A stretch of DNA of 64,000 bases from Citrobacter freundii (GTDB lineage: Bacteria; Pseudomonadota; Gammaproteobacteria; Enterobacterales; Enterobacteriaceae), in assembly GCF_029717145.1 (NCBI RefSeq), contig NZ_CP099222.1:62001-126000 (forward strand). The letters are read 5' to 3'. The stretch's first letter is position 1. Every line of letters starts with the position of its first letter. Shown in pieces: positions 9,003 to 21,557 of the stretch. The notes under the pieces were generated by a model, which was not told where the DNA came from, did not search any database, and saw nothing but the letters and a program-made list of their open reading frames with translations. The position numbers and the translations under genes were made by a program.

Positions 9003-10208
9003 ATGTTTTACCTCGATACGTTATCTACATTGGTTGCGGCAACGCTGGTGTTGCTGCTGGGACGTAAGCTCGTCCAGTCTGTTCCCTTCCTGAAGAAATA
9101 CACGATACCTGAGCCCGTTGCGGGTGGTTTACTGGTGGCGATCGCACTGCTGGTACTGAAAAAGAGCATGGGCTGGGAAGTTAATTTCGATATGACGCTG
9201 CGTGACCCGTTGATGCTGGCGTTCTTTGCCACTATCGGCCTGAACGCCAACATCGCCAGCCTGCGCGCCGGTGGCCGCGTGGTGGGCATTTTTCTGATTG
9301 TGGTGGTGGGGTTGCTGTTGATGCAGAACGCCATTGGGATCGGGATGGCGAGCCTGCTGGGTCTTGACCCGTTGATGGGGCTGATTGCCGGTTCGATTAC
9401 GCTTTCCGGTGGACACGGTACGGGCGCGGCGTGGAGTAAGCTGTTTATTGAGCGCTACGGTTTTACCAATGCCACCGAAGTGGCGATGGCGTGCGCAACA
9501 TTTGGCCTGGTGCTGGGTGGACTGATTGGCGGCCCGGTCGCGCGCTATCTGGTGAAGCACTCCACTACACCTGACGGTATGCCGGACGATCAGGCCGTGC
9601 CGACTGCGTTTGAAAAACCGGATGTCGGGCGCATCATCACCTCTCTGGTGCTGATTGAAACCATCGCGCTGATCGCTATCTGTCTGACGGTGGGCAAAAT
9701 CGTTGCGCAATTGCTGGTGGGTACCGTGCTGGAATTGCCGACCTTCGTCTGCGTGCTGTTTGTTGGGGTGATCCTCAGCAATGGCCTGGCGTTAATGGGC
9801 TTTTATCGGGTGTTTGAACGCGCGGTTTCCGTGCTGGGCAACGTGAGTCTGTCGCTGTTCCTGGCGATGGCGTTGATGAGCCTGAAGCTGTGGGAACTGG
9901 CTTCGCTGGCGCTGCCGATGCTGGCGATTCTGGTGGTGCAGACGATCTTCATGGCGCTGTACGCCATATTTGTCACCTGGCGCATGATGGGCAAGAACTA
10001 CGATGCCGCTGTGCTGGCAGCCGGGCACTGTGGTTTTGGTCTCGGCGCAACGCCGACGGCGATTGCCAACATGCAGGCGATTACCGAGCGTTTTGGTCCA
10101 TCGCATACTGCATTTTTAGTCGTGCCGATGGTAGGGGCGTTCTTTATCGACATCGTTAACGCGCTGGTGATTAAGCTGTATTTGTTGTTGCCAATTTTTG
10201 CGCAATAA
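9003..10208 (+). CDS. gltS: Sodium/glutamate symporter GltS
   Basis: A 401-residue ESS-family Na+/glutamate symporter, matching E. coli GltS in length. It is almost wholly hydrophobic, with two inverted halves and the re-entrant-loop motifs GGHGTGAAW near residue 136 and GHCGFGLGATPTAIANMQA in the second half. I start at the methionine before FYLDTLSTLVAATL (9003), preceded by GGAGCTGTCT, not at the upstream in-frame ATG 8970. It is divergent from xanP and convergent with recG. Confidence 0.95.
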   Translation: MFYLDTLSTLVAATLVLLLGRKLVQSVPFLKKYTIPEPVAGGLLVAIALLVLKKSMGWEVNFDMTLRDPLMLAFFATIGLNANIASLRAGGRVVGIFLIVVVGLLLMQNAIGIGMASLLGLDPLMGLIAGSITLSGGHGTGAAWSKLFIERYGFTNATEVAMACATFGLVLGGLIGGPVARYLVKHSTTPDGMPDDQAVPTAFEKPDVGRIITSLVLIETIALIAICLTVGKIVAQLLVGTVLELPTFVCVLFVGVILSNGLALMGFYRVFERAVSVLGNVSLSLFLAMALMSLKLWELASLALPMLAILVVQTIFMALYAIFVTWRMMGKNYDAAVLAAGHCGFGLGATPTAIANMQAITERFGPSHTAFLVVPMVGAFFIDIVNALVIKLYLLLPIFAQ

Positions 10209-10215
10209 AGGCCGT

Positions 10216-10237
10216 GCGGCGGTGTGACAACCGCCGC
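10216..10237. terminator. Hairpin between convergent gltS and recG
   Basis: GCGGCGGT (10216-10223) pairs with ACCGCCGC (10230-10237) around a 6-base loop. It lies 8 bp after the gltS stop and 14 bp beyond the recG stop on the other strand. There is no T-run, so termination may be weak or use Rho. Confidence 0.45.
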
Positions 10238-10250
10238 CGCTATTTATCGA

Positions 10251-12332
10251 TTACGCGTTGGAATAGCGTTCGGTTTCCGGCATCCAGCGTTCAATCAGCG
10301 CCACCGCCTGTTGTGGGTAACGTTCGTGAATATGACGGGCAATGCGCTGAACTTCCGGAATAATTGCCTGATCGCGTAGTAAATCCGCTACTTTGAATTC
10401 CGCCGCCCCCGTCTGACGTGTCCCCAGTAATTCTCCGGGGCCGCGAATCTCCAAATCCTTTTGCGCAATCACAAATCCGTCGTTACTGTCTCGCAGGACC
10501 TGTAGGCGTTTCTGCGCGGTTTTTGACAGCGGTGATTTGTAGAGCAGCACGCAGTGGGAGGCCACCGCGCCACGACCGACGCGGCCGCGTAGCTGATGCA
10601 GCTGGGCCAGACCTAAACGTTCCGGGTTTTCGATAATCATCAGGCTGGCGTTGGGGACGTCCACGCCGACTTCAATCACCGTGGTGGCGATCAACAGATG
10701 CAGTTCTCCCTGCTTGAAGGCAGCCATCACCGACTGCTTCTCGGCGGGCTTCATGCGTCCGTGCACCAGACCAATATTGAGTTCCGGTAGGGCAATTTTC
10801 AGCTCTTCCCACGTGGCTTCTGCCGCCTGGGCTTCTAACAATTCAGACTCTTCAATCAGCGTGCAGACCCAGTAAGCCTGACGTCCTTCATGGGTACAGG
10901 CGTTGCGCACGCGATCAATAATATCGCTGCGACGGGTATCCGGGATGGCGACCGTGGTGACCGGCGTACGACCCGGCGGGAGTTCGTCTATCACCGAGGT
11001 GTCGAGATCGGCGTAGGCGGTCATTGCCAGAGTACGCGGGATCGGCGTGGCAGTCATGATCAGCTGATGCGGGTGGAAACCCTGCTGCTGACCTTTTTCC
11101 CATAGAGCCAGACGTTGATGAACGCCAAAGCGGTGCTGTTCGTCGATAATCACCAGCGCCAGACCATTGAACTGAACCTGCTCCTGAAAAATGGCGTGTG
11201 TACCGACAATCATCTGTACCTGCCCGCTGGCAATGGCTTCCTGTTGGGCAAGACGCGCTTTACCTTTCTGCTTACCGGCCAACCAGCCGACTTCAATGCC
11301 AAGTGGGGCAAACCAGCTACGGAAGTTATTCGCATGCTGTTCGGCCAGTAGTTCGGTTGGTGCCATCAGCGCTACCTGCTGACCGTGGGCAATAGCCCGT
11401 AGGGCAGCGAGCGCGGCGACCAGGGTTTTACCAGATCCGACATCACCCTGTACTAGGCGCATCATCGGGACATCCAGCGCCATGTCGCGTTCGATCTCAG
11501 CGGTCACCCGCGCCTGTGCGGCTGTGGGCTTAAAGGGTAACGCGGCCAGCAGCTGGTTTTTCAACGTATCGTTGGCACTCAGTGACTGGGCATGAAAACG
11601 CTGCGCCCCGGCGCGCAATGCCAGCATACTGAGGTTATGGGCTAAGAGCTCTTCGAGGATCAGGCGCCGCTGCGCCGGATGTTGTCCGGTTTCTAGATCG
11701 CTGAGCTGTAACGATGGCGGTGGACGATGCAGCGTGCGCAGCGCTTCCGGTAGGCTCATCATGCCCTGTAACAGTTCGGGCGGCAGCAGTTCGGCAATGG
11801 CGCAGGTATCGAGCAAATCCAGCGCCTGATCGGTAAGTTTGCGCAGCGTAGCCTGCTTAACCCCTTCCGTGGTTGGGTAAACTGGCGTGAGCGTTTCCTG
11901 CAGTTCCGGGGTGCTGAGATCGCCCTGTACGCGGTATTCCGGGTGGATCATCTCTGCCCCGTATTTCCCGCGCTTGGCTTCACCGTAGGCCAGCACTCGC
12001 CGACCTGTCGCCAGGCTATTTTTCATTGCCGCGCTGAAGTTGAAAAAACGCATCGTCAGGATGCCGGAACCGTCGCTTATCTGGCAGGTCATCATTCGCC
12101 GACCACCGAAGGTGACAGTGCAGTTCAGCACTTCTCCTTCTACGGTGGCGTAGACGCCCGGCAAAAGCTCGCCAATTGGGTACAGATGCGTGCGGTCTTC
12201 ATAACGCAGAGGAAGGTGTAACAGGAGATCCTGTACGGTGTGCAGGCCGATTTTAGCCAGTTTACTGCTTTGCGCTGCGCCAACGCCCGTCAGGGAATTA
12301 AGTGGAATGGCATCCAGTAAACGGCCTTTCAT
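10251..12332 (-). CDS. recG: ATP-dependent DNA helicase RecG
   Basis: A 693-residue helicase, the same length as E. coli RecG. An N-terminal wedge/OB-fold domain precedes SF2 helicase motifs: Walker A GDVGSGKT, the DEQH box, TATPIPRT, and the C-terminal motif VI region HQLRGRVGRG. RecG reverses stalled replication forks and branch-migrates Holliday junctions and R-loops. I start at MKGRLLDAIPLNSL (12332); the longer frame would overlap trmH. It follows trmH by 5 bp, and the order spoT-trmH-recG is the usual enterobacterial one. Confidence 0.97.
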   Translation of the reverse strand: MKGRLLDAIPLNSLTGVGAAQSSKLAKIGLHTVQDLLLHLPLRYEDRTHLYPIGELLPGVYATVEGEVLNCTVTFGGRRMMTCQISDGSGILTMRFFNFSAAMKNSLATGRRVLAYGEAKRGKYGAEMIHPEYRVQGDLSTPELQETLTPVYPTTEGVKQATLRKLTDQALDLLDTCAIAELLPPELLQGMMSLPEALRTLHRPPPSLQLSDLETGQHPAQRRLILEELLAHNLSMLALRAGAQRFHAQSLSANDTLKNQLLAALPFKPTAAQARVTAEIERDMALDVPMMRLVQGDVGSGKTLVAALAALRAIAHGQQVALMAPTELLAEQHANNFRSWFAPLGIEVGWLAGKQKGKARLAQQEAIASGQVQMIVGTHAIFQEQVQFNGLALVIIDEQHRFGVHQRLALWEKGQQQGFHPHQLIMTATPIPRTLAMTAYADLDTSVIDELPPGRTPVTTVAIPDTRRSDIIDRVRNACTHEGRQAYWVCTLIEESELLEAQAAEATWEELKIALPELNIGLVHGRMKPAEKQSVMAAFKQGELHLLIATTVIEVGVDVPNASLMIIENPERLGLAQLHQLRGRVGRGAVASHCVLLYKSPLSKTAQKRLQVLRDSNDGFVIAQKDLEIRGPGELLGTRQTGAAEFKVADLLRDQAIIPEVQRIARHIHERYPQQAVALIERWMPETERYSNA

Positions 12333-12337
12333 CGGAT

Positions 12338-13027
12338 TTATCTCGCTGACTGCATAGTGGCCCACCACGCGGCATCGGCTTCAATTTCGCCCTGCGTATT
12401 GACGTGGGGGTAAGGGAGACCTTTGCGCTTTGCGACGTTGGCCAGCACCGGATAACCCCCTTCGAAAAGCAGGCGCTGCTGCTCGTCTTCCGGCAGCATG
12501 CTGTTATCTCGCTGGTACATGCCGGCGTTTTGCCGCTGGCGCTGTGCTTCATACAGAATGAGTGCGGAGGCAACCGAGACATTCAATGACTGCACCATGC
12601 CGGTCATAGGAATGATGATATCCCGATCCGCAAGGTCTAACGCTTCCTGGGTGATGCCGGTTTTTTCCTGACCCATCAGGATGCAGATGGGGCGCGTGTA
12701 ATCAATTTCGCGGAAATCGACAGCTTTATCAGAGAGATGCGTCGCCAGAATCTGCATGCCCTGATTTTTTAAATGGGTGACCGCATCGCCAATAGTCGGG
12801 TGGGTCTTGACTTGCACCCAGCTGTTACTGCCTGCGGCAGAAGAGAGCATGGTGCGCATGCGGCTACCCGGCCAGACGGCGTGGACTTCGTGCACACCGA
12901 CCGCATCTGCGGTACGAACGATCGCAGAAACATTATGAGGTTTATGGACCTGCTCCATGCAGACGGTCAGATCGGGCTGACGCCTGGCGAGCATTTCACA
13001 AATACGCGCATAACGGTTTGAGTTCAT
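12338..13027 (-). CDS. trmH: tRNA (guanosine(18)-2'-O)-methyltransferase TrmH
   Basis: A 229-residue SPOUT-class methyltransferase with the E. coli TrmH (SpoU) length. The knotted SAM-binding motifs are seen in the NVSAIVRTADAVG region, ILMGQEKTGIT and MVQSLNVSVASALILYE. It methylates the 2'-OH of G18 in the tRNA D-loop. It lies between spoT and recG on the same strand; unusually for this operon an ERIC-like palindrome fills the gap between spoT and trmH and may alter cotranscription. Confidence 0.96.
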   Translation of the reverse strand: MNSNRYARICEMLARRQPDLTVCMEQVHKPHNVSAIVRTADAVGVHEVHAVWPGSRMRTMLSSAAGSNSWVQVKTHPTIGDAVTHLKNQGMQILATHLSDKAVDFREIDYTRPICILMGQEKTGITQEALDLADRDIIIPMTGMVQSLNVSVASALILYEAQRQRQNAGMYQRDNSMLPEDEQQRLLFEGGYPVLANVAKRKGLPYPHVNTQGEIEADAAWWATMQSAR

Positions 13028-13032
13028 TACAC

Positions 13033-13143
13033 TTCATCCTTCGAACTGCCTCGGCGTTGGCTGCACTCACTTACCCCAGTCACGTACTTCTGTACGCTAC
13101 TGGGGATTCATTCGCTTGCCGCCTTGATGCAATTCGAATGATT
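13033..13143. repeat. ERIC (IRU) repeat element between spoT and trmH
   Basis: An imperfect palindrome of about 110 bp. The centre holds CACTTACCCCAGTCACGTAC and GTACGCTACTGGGGATTCAT, matching the two halves of the ERIC consensus used for ERIC-PCR, and the outer arms hold TTCGAACTGC and GCAATTCGAA. ERIC elements are non-coding, transcribed palindromes dispersed in enterobacterial intergenic regions. Here the element occupies nearly the whole spoT-trmH gap. Confidence 0.8.
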
Positions 13144-13154
13144 TTGTGTAAGCG

Positions 13155-15269
13155 CTAATTTCTATTACGTGTGACTTTAATAACGTCCGGCATTACGCGG
13201 ATTTTGCGCATGATATTCGCCAGATGCACGCGATCGCGAGCGGTCAGGCGGATAAAGGCGCTGTAGACGCGACCGTCTTTTTCTTCCGTATTCAGGCTTT
13301 GAATATTGGAAGTCGTGGTGTTGATTGCCGCCGTCAGGTTAGCCAGAGCACCTTGGTGGTTAAACATCTCCACCTTGATTTCGGTGATGAATTCCTGCTC
13401 CGTTTCTTTGTCCCATTCCACCGCCATAAACTTCTCTGGCTCTTTCTGGTAACCACGGATGTTACGACAGGATTCATGGTGAATGACCAGACCTTTCCCC
13501 GGGCTGACGTGGGCGATAATCGGGTCACCTGGGATGGGACGACAGCATTTCGCGAAGGTGATCAGCACACCATCAGCGCCTTTGATCGGCAGATGGCCGT
13601 GGCCGGATTGCGCAGGAACATTCGCAGATGCGTCACCCTGCTGGAGGTTCTTCGCTACCACCACGCTCATGGCATTCCCCAGGCCGATTTCCGCGAGCAG
13701 ATCGTCAAGCGTGGCGAGCTTCATGCGCTCAAGCTCACGCTGGATGCTCTCCTGCGGGATCTCAGCCAGTTTACGGCTGCCGCCTAAGGCATGGTTAAGC
13801 AGACGGCGACCCAGGCTAACGGAATCATCGCGCTTGAGGTTTTTCAACAGCTGGCGAATTTTGGCGCGGGCTTTCGAGCTAACGACAAAGTTAAGCCACG
13901 CCGCATTCGGACGCGCGCCCGGAGCGGTAATGATCTCAACAGTTTGGCCGCTGGAAAGCGACTGCGAAAGCGGGTAAGGCTGTCTGTCGACGCGTGCACC
14001 GACGCAGGCATGACCGATGTCGGTATGCACGGCATAAGCGAAATCGACAGGTGTTGCACCGGCAGGCAGTTCAACAATGCGCCCTTCCGGTGTGAAAACA
14101 TAAATCTCATCCGGGAAGAGATCAGATTTGACGCTTTCAATAAATTCAAATGAGCTACCGGCACTCTGCTGCAGTTCCAGCAGGCTTTGCATCCAGCGCT
14201 GCGCGCGGATTTGCGCTGTGGTGCTGCTTTCACCGCCGTGCTCTTTATATGCCCAGTGCGCAGCAACCCCCATCTCCGCCATTTGGTCCATGTCTTCAGT
14301 ACGAATTTGTACTTCAACCGGAACCCCGTGCGGACCGATCATCGAGGTGTGCAAAGACTGATATCCGTTCGCTTTCGGAATGGCGATATAGTCTTTCACG
14401 CGACCAGGACGGGGTTTGTACAGGCTGTGCATTTGACCAAGTACGCGATAACAGGTGTCGGCGTCGTGGACGATAACGCGAAACGCGTAGATGTCCATGA
14501 TCGAGTGAAAACGCTGCTCTTTGAGCACCATTTTGCAGTAGATCGAGTACAGGTGTTTCTCGCGACCGCTTACGCGACACGGAATGCCTGCCTCCTGCAA
14601 ACGCCCTTCGATTTCCGAGAGGATTTTTTGAATCATCTCTTTGCGGTTGCCGCGCGCGGCTTTAACCACTTCTTTAATCACGCGATAGCGGTTCGGGTAC
14701 AGCGCTTCAAAACCCAACTCTTCCAGCTCGGTTTTAATGTGATGTATACCTAAACGGTGCGCCAGCGGACTGTAGATTTCGAGGGTTTCGCGGGCAATAC
14801 GGCGACGTTTGTCCGGGCGTAATGAGCCCAGCGTGCGCATATTGTGGGTACGGTCGGCAAGTTTGATGAGAATGACGCGGATATCCTGCACCATCGCCAT
14901 AATCATCTTGCGAAAGTTTTCGGCCTGCGCCTCTTTCTTATCGCGGAACTTAAGCTTATCAAGCTTCGATACCCCTTCAACCAGTTCTGCAACGCTTTTA
15001 CCAAAAAGCTGTTCCATGTCCTGGTAGGTAGCGGGGGTATCTTCAATCACGTCATGCAGCAGCGCAGCCATTAGCGTTTCATAGTCGAGTTTCATCTCGG
15101 CCAGAATGCAGGCTACTGCTACCGGGTGCGTGATATAGGGTTCACCGCTTGAACGTGTCTGGCCCTCGTGAGCGTCACGTGCAACGAGATACGCCTGCCG
15201 AAGACGCTTAATCTGGTCTTCCGGCAGGTAGTTTTGAATCAGTTGATTCAGGCTTTCAAACAGATACAA
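13155..15269 (-). CDS. spoT: Bifunctional (p)ppGpp synthetase/hydrolase SpoT
   Basis: A 704-residue RSH protein. The N-terminal HD hydrolase domain has HDVIEDT near residue 72; the synthetase region has GYQSLHTSMIGPHG; a TGS domain (IYVFTPEGRIVELPAGATPVDFA) starts near 388 and an ACT domain ends the protein. SpoT hydrolyses ppGpp and makes it weakly under carbon, fatty-acid or iron stress. It follows rpoZ by 18 bp, so rpoZ-spoT are cotranscribed as in E. coli. Confidence 0.97.
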   Translation of the reverse strand: MYLFESLNQLIQNYLPEDQIKRLRQAYLVARDAHEGQTRSSGEPYITHPVAVACILAEMKLDYETLMAALLHDVIEDTPATYQDMEQLFGKSVAELVEGVSKLDKLKFRDKKEAQAENFRKMIMAMVQDIRVILIKLADRTHNMRTLGSLRPDKRRRIARETLEIYSPLAHRLGIHHIKTELEELGFEALYPNRYRVIKEVVKAARGNRKEMIQKILSEIEGRLQEAGIPCRVSGREKHLYSIYCKMVLKEQRFHSIMDIYAFRVIVHDADTCYRVLGQMHSLYKPRPGRVKDYIAIPKANGYQSLHTSMIGPHGVPVEVQIRTEDMDQMAEMGVAAHWAYKEHGGESSTTAQIRAQRWMQSLLELQQSAGSSFEFIESVKSDLFPDEIYVFTPEGRIVELPAGATPVDFAYAVHTDIGHACVGARVDRQPYPLSQSLSSGQTVEIITAPGARPNAAWLNFVVSSKARAKIRQLLKNLKRDDSVSLGRRLLNHALGGSRKLAEIPQESIQRELERMKLATLDDLLAEIGLGNAMSVVVAKNLQQGDASANVPAQSGHGHLPIKGADGVLITFAKCCRPIPGDPIIAHVSPGKGLVIHHESCRNIRGYQKEPEKFMAVEWDKETEQEFITEIKVEMFNHQGALANLTAAINTTTSNIQSLNTEEKDGRVYSAFIRLTARDRVHLANIMRKIRVMPDVIKVTRNRN

Positions 15270-15287
15270 GGGCGACCCGCTTTGTGA

Positions 15288-15563
15288 TTAACGACGACCT
15301 TCAGCAATAGCGGTAACGGCTTGTAATTCAGCGGCTTCCTGCTCTTGCTGTTCCTGGCGCTCACGCACGTCGAGGATCTGGTTATTGATCAGACCTTCTT
15401 CGATTTCGCGCAGCGCGATTACGGTAGTTTTATCGTTTTCTTCTGGTACAAGCGGATCCTTTCCGCCTGTCTGCATCTGACGAGCGCGACGCGCGGCGAC
15501 CAGTACCAGGTCAAAACGGTTACCAATTTTCTCTACAGCGTCCTGAACAGTTACGCGTGCCAT
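15288..15563 (-). CDS. rpoZ: RNA polymerase omega subunit RpoZ
   Basis: A 91-residue protein beginning [20 protein letters not shown], identical in length to E. coli omega. Omega assists folding and assembly of the beta' subunit and forms part of a ppGpp-binding site on RNA polymerase, which fits its place directly upstream of spoT. It follows gmk by 54 bp on the same strand. Confidence 0.98.
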   Translation of the reverse strand: MARVTVQDAVEKIGNRFDLVLVAARRARQMQTGGKDPLVPEENDKTTVIALREIEEGLINNQILDVRERQEQQEQEAAELQAVTAIAEGRR

Positions 15564-15617
15564 ACTTAAAATGCTCCACAGGTGAAGAAATGACTGGGCA
15601 TGATACTGAATGTGGGT

Positions 15618-16343
<726 letters not shown>

Positions 16344-16406
16344 TTATTGCGTTTTGCGTATCTTTTTCCTGTTTTATCGCAGAGTTGCTGCAACAAGTAA
16401 AAATGA

Positions 16407-18796
<2,390 letters not shown>

Positions 18797-19055
18797 GTAT
18801 TCCCCCTGATTTCCTGGGGGCTAAGGTTAGCGATTTGTGCTCGTTGTCACGATTGAGATTTTCTAAGGTGAAGTAGTTTTAATAACTACAGCTAATGCGA
18901 ATTTACTAAGCATGCCAGATGGTATGCACTTTAAGCTTTATAAACTGAGCATAGATGATGAGAAAATATAATTCGAAGTGGCGATAAAATAAGCGGATAG
19001 TTGAAAAGCAGGCGTAGCGCCGCCATTTTATCGACGGGCTACGTGAGGAGATGAC

Positions 19056-19919
19056 CTATTCGATGTTCTGAATCTGCTCGCGCATTTGCTCGATCAATAC
19101 CTTCAGCTCAATGGCTGAGTTAGTCACTTCGGCATTGATGGATTTAGAGGCGAGGGTGTTCGATTCACGGTTGAATTCCTGCATCATAAAGTCCAGACGA
19201 CGGCCGACCGCCTCTTTTTTCTTCAGGATGTTGTAGGTTTCTTTAACGTGAGCTTCCAGACGATCTAATTCTTCCGCCACATCGATACGCTGCGCCATCA
19301 GCACCAGCTCTTGTTCAAGACGGTTATTTTCCAGCTGAACCTGTGCGTCTTCGAGTTTGGCAACCAGACGTTCACGCTGCCACTGCAGGATTTCCGGCAT
19401 ATGCGCGCGGACTTTCGCCACTTCGGTGCTGACGCCTTCCAGACGTTGTTCGATTAACGCTTTTAGCGCCTGGCCTTCGGTTTCACGTGCGACAATAAAG
19501 TCGTCCAGCGTGCCATCGAGCGCGGCAAGGATCTCTGCGGCAATAGCGTCCAGGTCTTGTTCCTGGGCCGCCATGACACCCGGCCAGCGCAGGATATCAA
19601 CCGGATTAATTTCGCCTTCATCGCTCTGCATCTTGACCCAATTTGCGGCGGTGACGAGCTGTTTAGCGAGTTTTTCATTCAGGAGCAACTCACCTTGCGC
19701 GCTGGCATCAGGCTCAAAACGCAGCGTACATTCGATTTTACCGCGTGTCAGACGCGTGCGGATGCGTTCGCGTACAACAGGCTCAAGACTACGGAACTGT
19801 TCCGGCAGGCGAAAATAGGTTTCCAGATAACGCTGGTTTACCGAGCGCATTTCCCAGGTAGCGCTACCCCATTCACCCTTGATTTCACGCCGGGCGTAGG
19901 CGGTCATGCTGCGGATCAT
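19056..19919 (-). CDS. yicC: YicC-family endoribonuclease
   Basis: A 287-residue protein starting MIRSMTAYARREIKGEWGS, the same length as E. coli YicC. The family has an N-terminal YicC domain and a C-terminal DUF1732 domain (LEAHVKETYNILKKKEAVGRRLDFMMQEFNRE). YicC has been reported to act as an endoribonuclease affecting sRNA stability. The longer frame to 19967 runs into the rph promoter, so I use the shorter start. It is divergent from rph with about 125 bp between starts. No dinD gene, present beside yicC in E. coli K-12, lies between yicC and yicG. Confidence 0.95.
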   Translation of the reverse strand: MIRSMTAYARREIKGEWGSATWEMRSVNQRYLETYFRLPEQFRSLEPVVRERIRTRLTRGKIECTLRFEPDASAQGELLLNEKLAKQLVTAANWVKMQSDEGEINPVDILRWPGVMAAQEQDLDAIAAEILAALDGTLDDFIVARETEGQALKALIEQRLEGVSTEVAKVRAHMPEILQWQRERLVAKLEDAQVQLENNRLEQELVLMAQRIDVAEELDRLEAHVKETYNILKKKEAVGRRLDFMMQEFNRESNTLASKSINAEVTNSAIELKVLIEQMREQIQNIE

Positions 19920-20044
19920 AGACGTTCCTGTTTTTGAAGATGAGATGGGAGGATTATAGCCATCCATGTCTTGTCAGGATAGGAATAACCGTCGGAACTC
20001 CGTATAATGCGCAGCCACATTCGTTTCAAGCCGGAGATTTTATC

Positions 20045-20761
20045 ATGCGTCCAGCAGGTCGTAGTGCCAACCAGGTGCGTCCCGTCACCCTGACCCGTAA
20101 TTATACAAAACACGCTGAAGGCTCCGTGCTGGTCGAATTTGGTGATACCAAAGTACTGTGCACCGCCTCGATTGATGAAGGCGTGCCGCGCTTTCTGAAG
20201 GGCCAGGGGCAAGGCTGGATCACCGCAGAATATGGCATGTTACCGCGTGCGACTCATACCCGTAACGCGCGTGAAGCGGCGAAAGGTAAGCAGGGCGGCC
20301 GTACCATGGAAATTCAGCGTCTGATCGCGCGTGCGCTGCGCGCCGCCGTTGACCTGAAAACGCTTGGCGAATTCACCATCACCCTGGACTGCGACGTGAT
20401 TCAGGCAGACGGCGGTACCCGTACTGCATCCATTACCGGTGCTTGTGTTGCGCTGGCTGATGCGCTGAACAAACTGGTTGCCAGCGGTAAGCTGAAAACC
20501 AACCCAATGAAAGGGATGGTTGCTGCGGTGTCCGTGGGTATTGTGAATGGCGAAGCGCTCTGCGATTTAGAGTACGTTGAAGACTCTGCGGCAGAAACCG
20601 ACATGAACGTGGTGATGACCGAAGACGGTCGCATTATTGAAGTGCAGGGCACGGCGGAAGGCGAACCGTTCAGTCATGAAGAACTTCTCACCCTACTGGC
20701 ACTGGCCCGAGGGGGAATTGAATCCATCATAACGACGCAGAAGGCGGCGTTAGAAAATTAA
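20045..20761 (+). CDS. rph: RNase PH
   Basis: A 238-residue phosphorolytic 3'-to-5' exoribonuclease that trims tRNA 3' ends. It starts [16 protein letters not shown] and carries [20 protein letters not shown] and [18 protein letters not shown]. The reading frame is intact to [20 protein letters not shown], unlike the frameshifted rph-1 allele of E. coli K-12 that lowers pyrE expression. The in-frame ATG at 19934 is ignored because MRPAGR matches the family start. The pyrE attenuator begins 5 bp after the stop, so rph also acts as the pyrE leader cistron. Confidence 0.97.
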   Translation: MRPAGRSANQVRPVTLTRNYTKHAEGSVLVEFGDTKVLCTASIDEGVPRFLKGQGQGWITAEYGMLPRATHTRNAREAAKGKQGGRTMEIQRLIARALRAAVDLKTLGEFTITLDCDVIQADGGTRTASITGACVALADALNKLVASGKLKTNPMKGMVAAVSVGIVNGEALCDLEYVEDSAAETDMNVVMTEDGRIIEVQGTAEGEPFSHEELLTLLALARGGIESIITTQKAALEN

Positions 20762-20765
20762 TTTT

Positions 20766-20794
20766 AAAGGCGACTGATGAGTCGCCTTTTTTTT
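20766..20794 (+). promoter_or_regulatory. pyrE attenuator (intrinsic terminator in the rph-pyrE leader)
   Basis: A perfect 10-bp stem, AAAGGCGACT (20766-20775) with AGTCGCCTTT (20780-20789), loop GATG, then an unbroken T-run to 20794, 5 bp after the rph stop. In E. coli, low UTP stalls RNA polymerase, keeps it close to the ribosome translating rph and prevents termination, raising pyrE expression. The spacing here supports the same mechanism. Confidence 0.92.
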
Positions 20795-20826
20795 GTCTGT
20801 TATAAAGTGAGATGAGGAGCGAATCC

Positions 20827-21468
20827 ATGAAACCGTATCAGCGCCAGTTTATTGAGTTTGCGCTTAGCAAGCAGGTACTAAAGTTCGGCGAGTTTACGCT
20901 GAAATCCGGGCGTAAGAGCCCCTATTTCTTCAACGCTGGACTGTTTAATACCGGGCGTGACCTGGCACTGTTAGGCCGTTTTTATGCCGAAGCGCTGGTG
21001 GATTCCGGTATTGATTTCGATTTGCTGTTTGGCCCGGCGTACAAAGGTATTCCTATTGCCACAACGACCGCCGTTGCGCTGGCAGAACACCACGATAAAG
21101 ATTTGCCGTACTGCTTTAACCGTAAAGAGGCGAAAACCCACGGCGAAGGCGGTAACCTGGTCGGCAGCGCATTGCAGGGCCGTGTGATGCTGGTGGATGA
21201 TGTGATCACCGCCGGTACGGCGATTCGTGAGTCGATGGAGATAATCCAGGCGAATGGTGCGATGTTAGCTGGGGTTCTGATTTCTCTCGATCGTCAGGAA
21301 CGGGGTCGTGGTGAGATTTCCGCTATCCAGGAGGTGGAGCGTGATTATGGGTGCAAGGTCATTTCAATCATTACCCTGAAAGACTTGATTGCGTATCTGG
21401 AAGAGAAGCCGGAGATGGCGGAACATCTGGCCGCAGTGCGGGCGTATCGCGAAACGTACGGCGTATAA
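20827..21468 (+). CDS. pyrE: Orotate phosphoribosyltransferase PyrE
   Basis: A 213-residue type I phosphoribosyltransferase that makes orotidine 5'-phosphate from orotate and PRPP in pyrimidine synthesis. The PRPP-binding motif is [15 protein letters not shown] start at [16 protein letters not shown], as in E. coli, with GAGGAG upstream at 20813-20818. Expression is expected to be set by the attenuator in the rph-pyrE gap. A REP pair separates it from convergent slmA. Confidence 0.97.
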   Translation: MKPYQRQFIEFALSKQVLKFGEFTLKSGRKSPYFFNAGLFNTGRDLALLGRFYAEALVDSGIDFDLLFGPAYKGIPIATTTAVALAEHHDKDLPYCFNRKEAKTHGEGGNLVGSALQGRVMLVDDVITAGTAIRESMEIIQANGAMLAGVLISLDRQERGRGEISAIQEVERDYGCKVISIITLKDLIAYLEEKPEMAEHLAAVRAYRETYGV

Positions 21469-21473
21469 TCAGA

Positions 21474-21550
21474 ACTGCCGGATGGCGCTACGCTTATCCG
21501 GACTACGCACTTTCTGTAGACCCGGTAAGCGTAGTAGCGCCACCGGGCAA
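21474..21550. repeat. REP/BIME pair between pyrE and slmA
   Basis: Two inverted REP units: TGCCGGATGGCGCTACGCTT near 21477 and AAGCGTAGTAGCGCCACCGG near 21527, forming a typical BIME between convergent genes. REP units stabilise upstream mRNA and can bind IHF, gyrase or Pol I. Confidence 0.85.
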
Positions 21551-21557
21551 TCAGCGA

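Noticed and set aside
14187-14753. 188-codon frame opposite spoT
   Set aside because: It runs antisense to highly conserved spoT sequence, has no ribosome binding site and looks like a codon-bias shadow.
18797-19055. A dinD gene between yicG and yicC, as in E. coli K-12
   Set aside because: The gap is only 259 bp with no coding frame; dinD is absent here.
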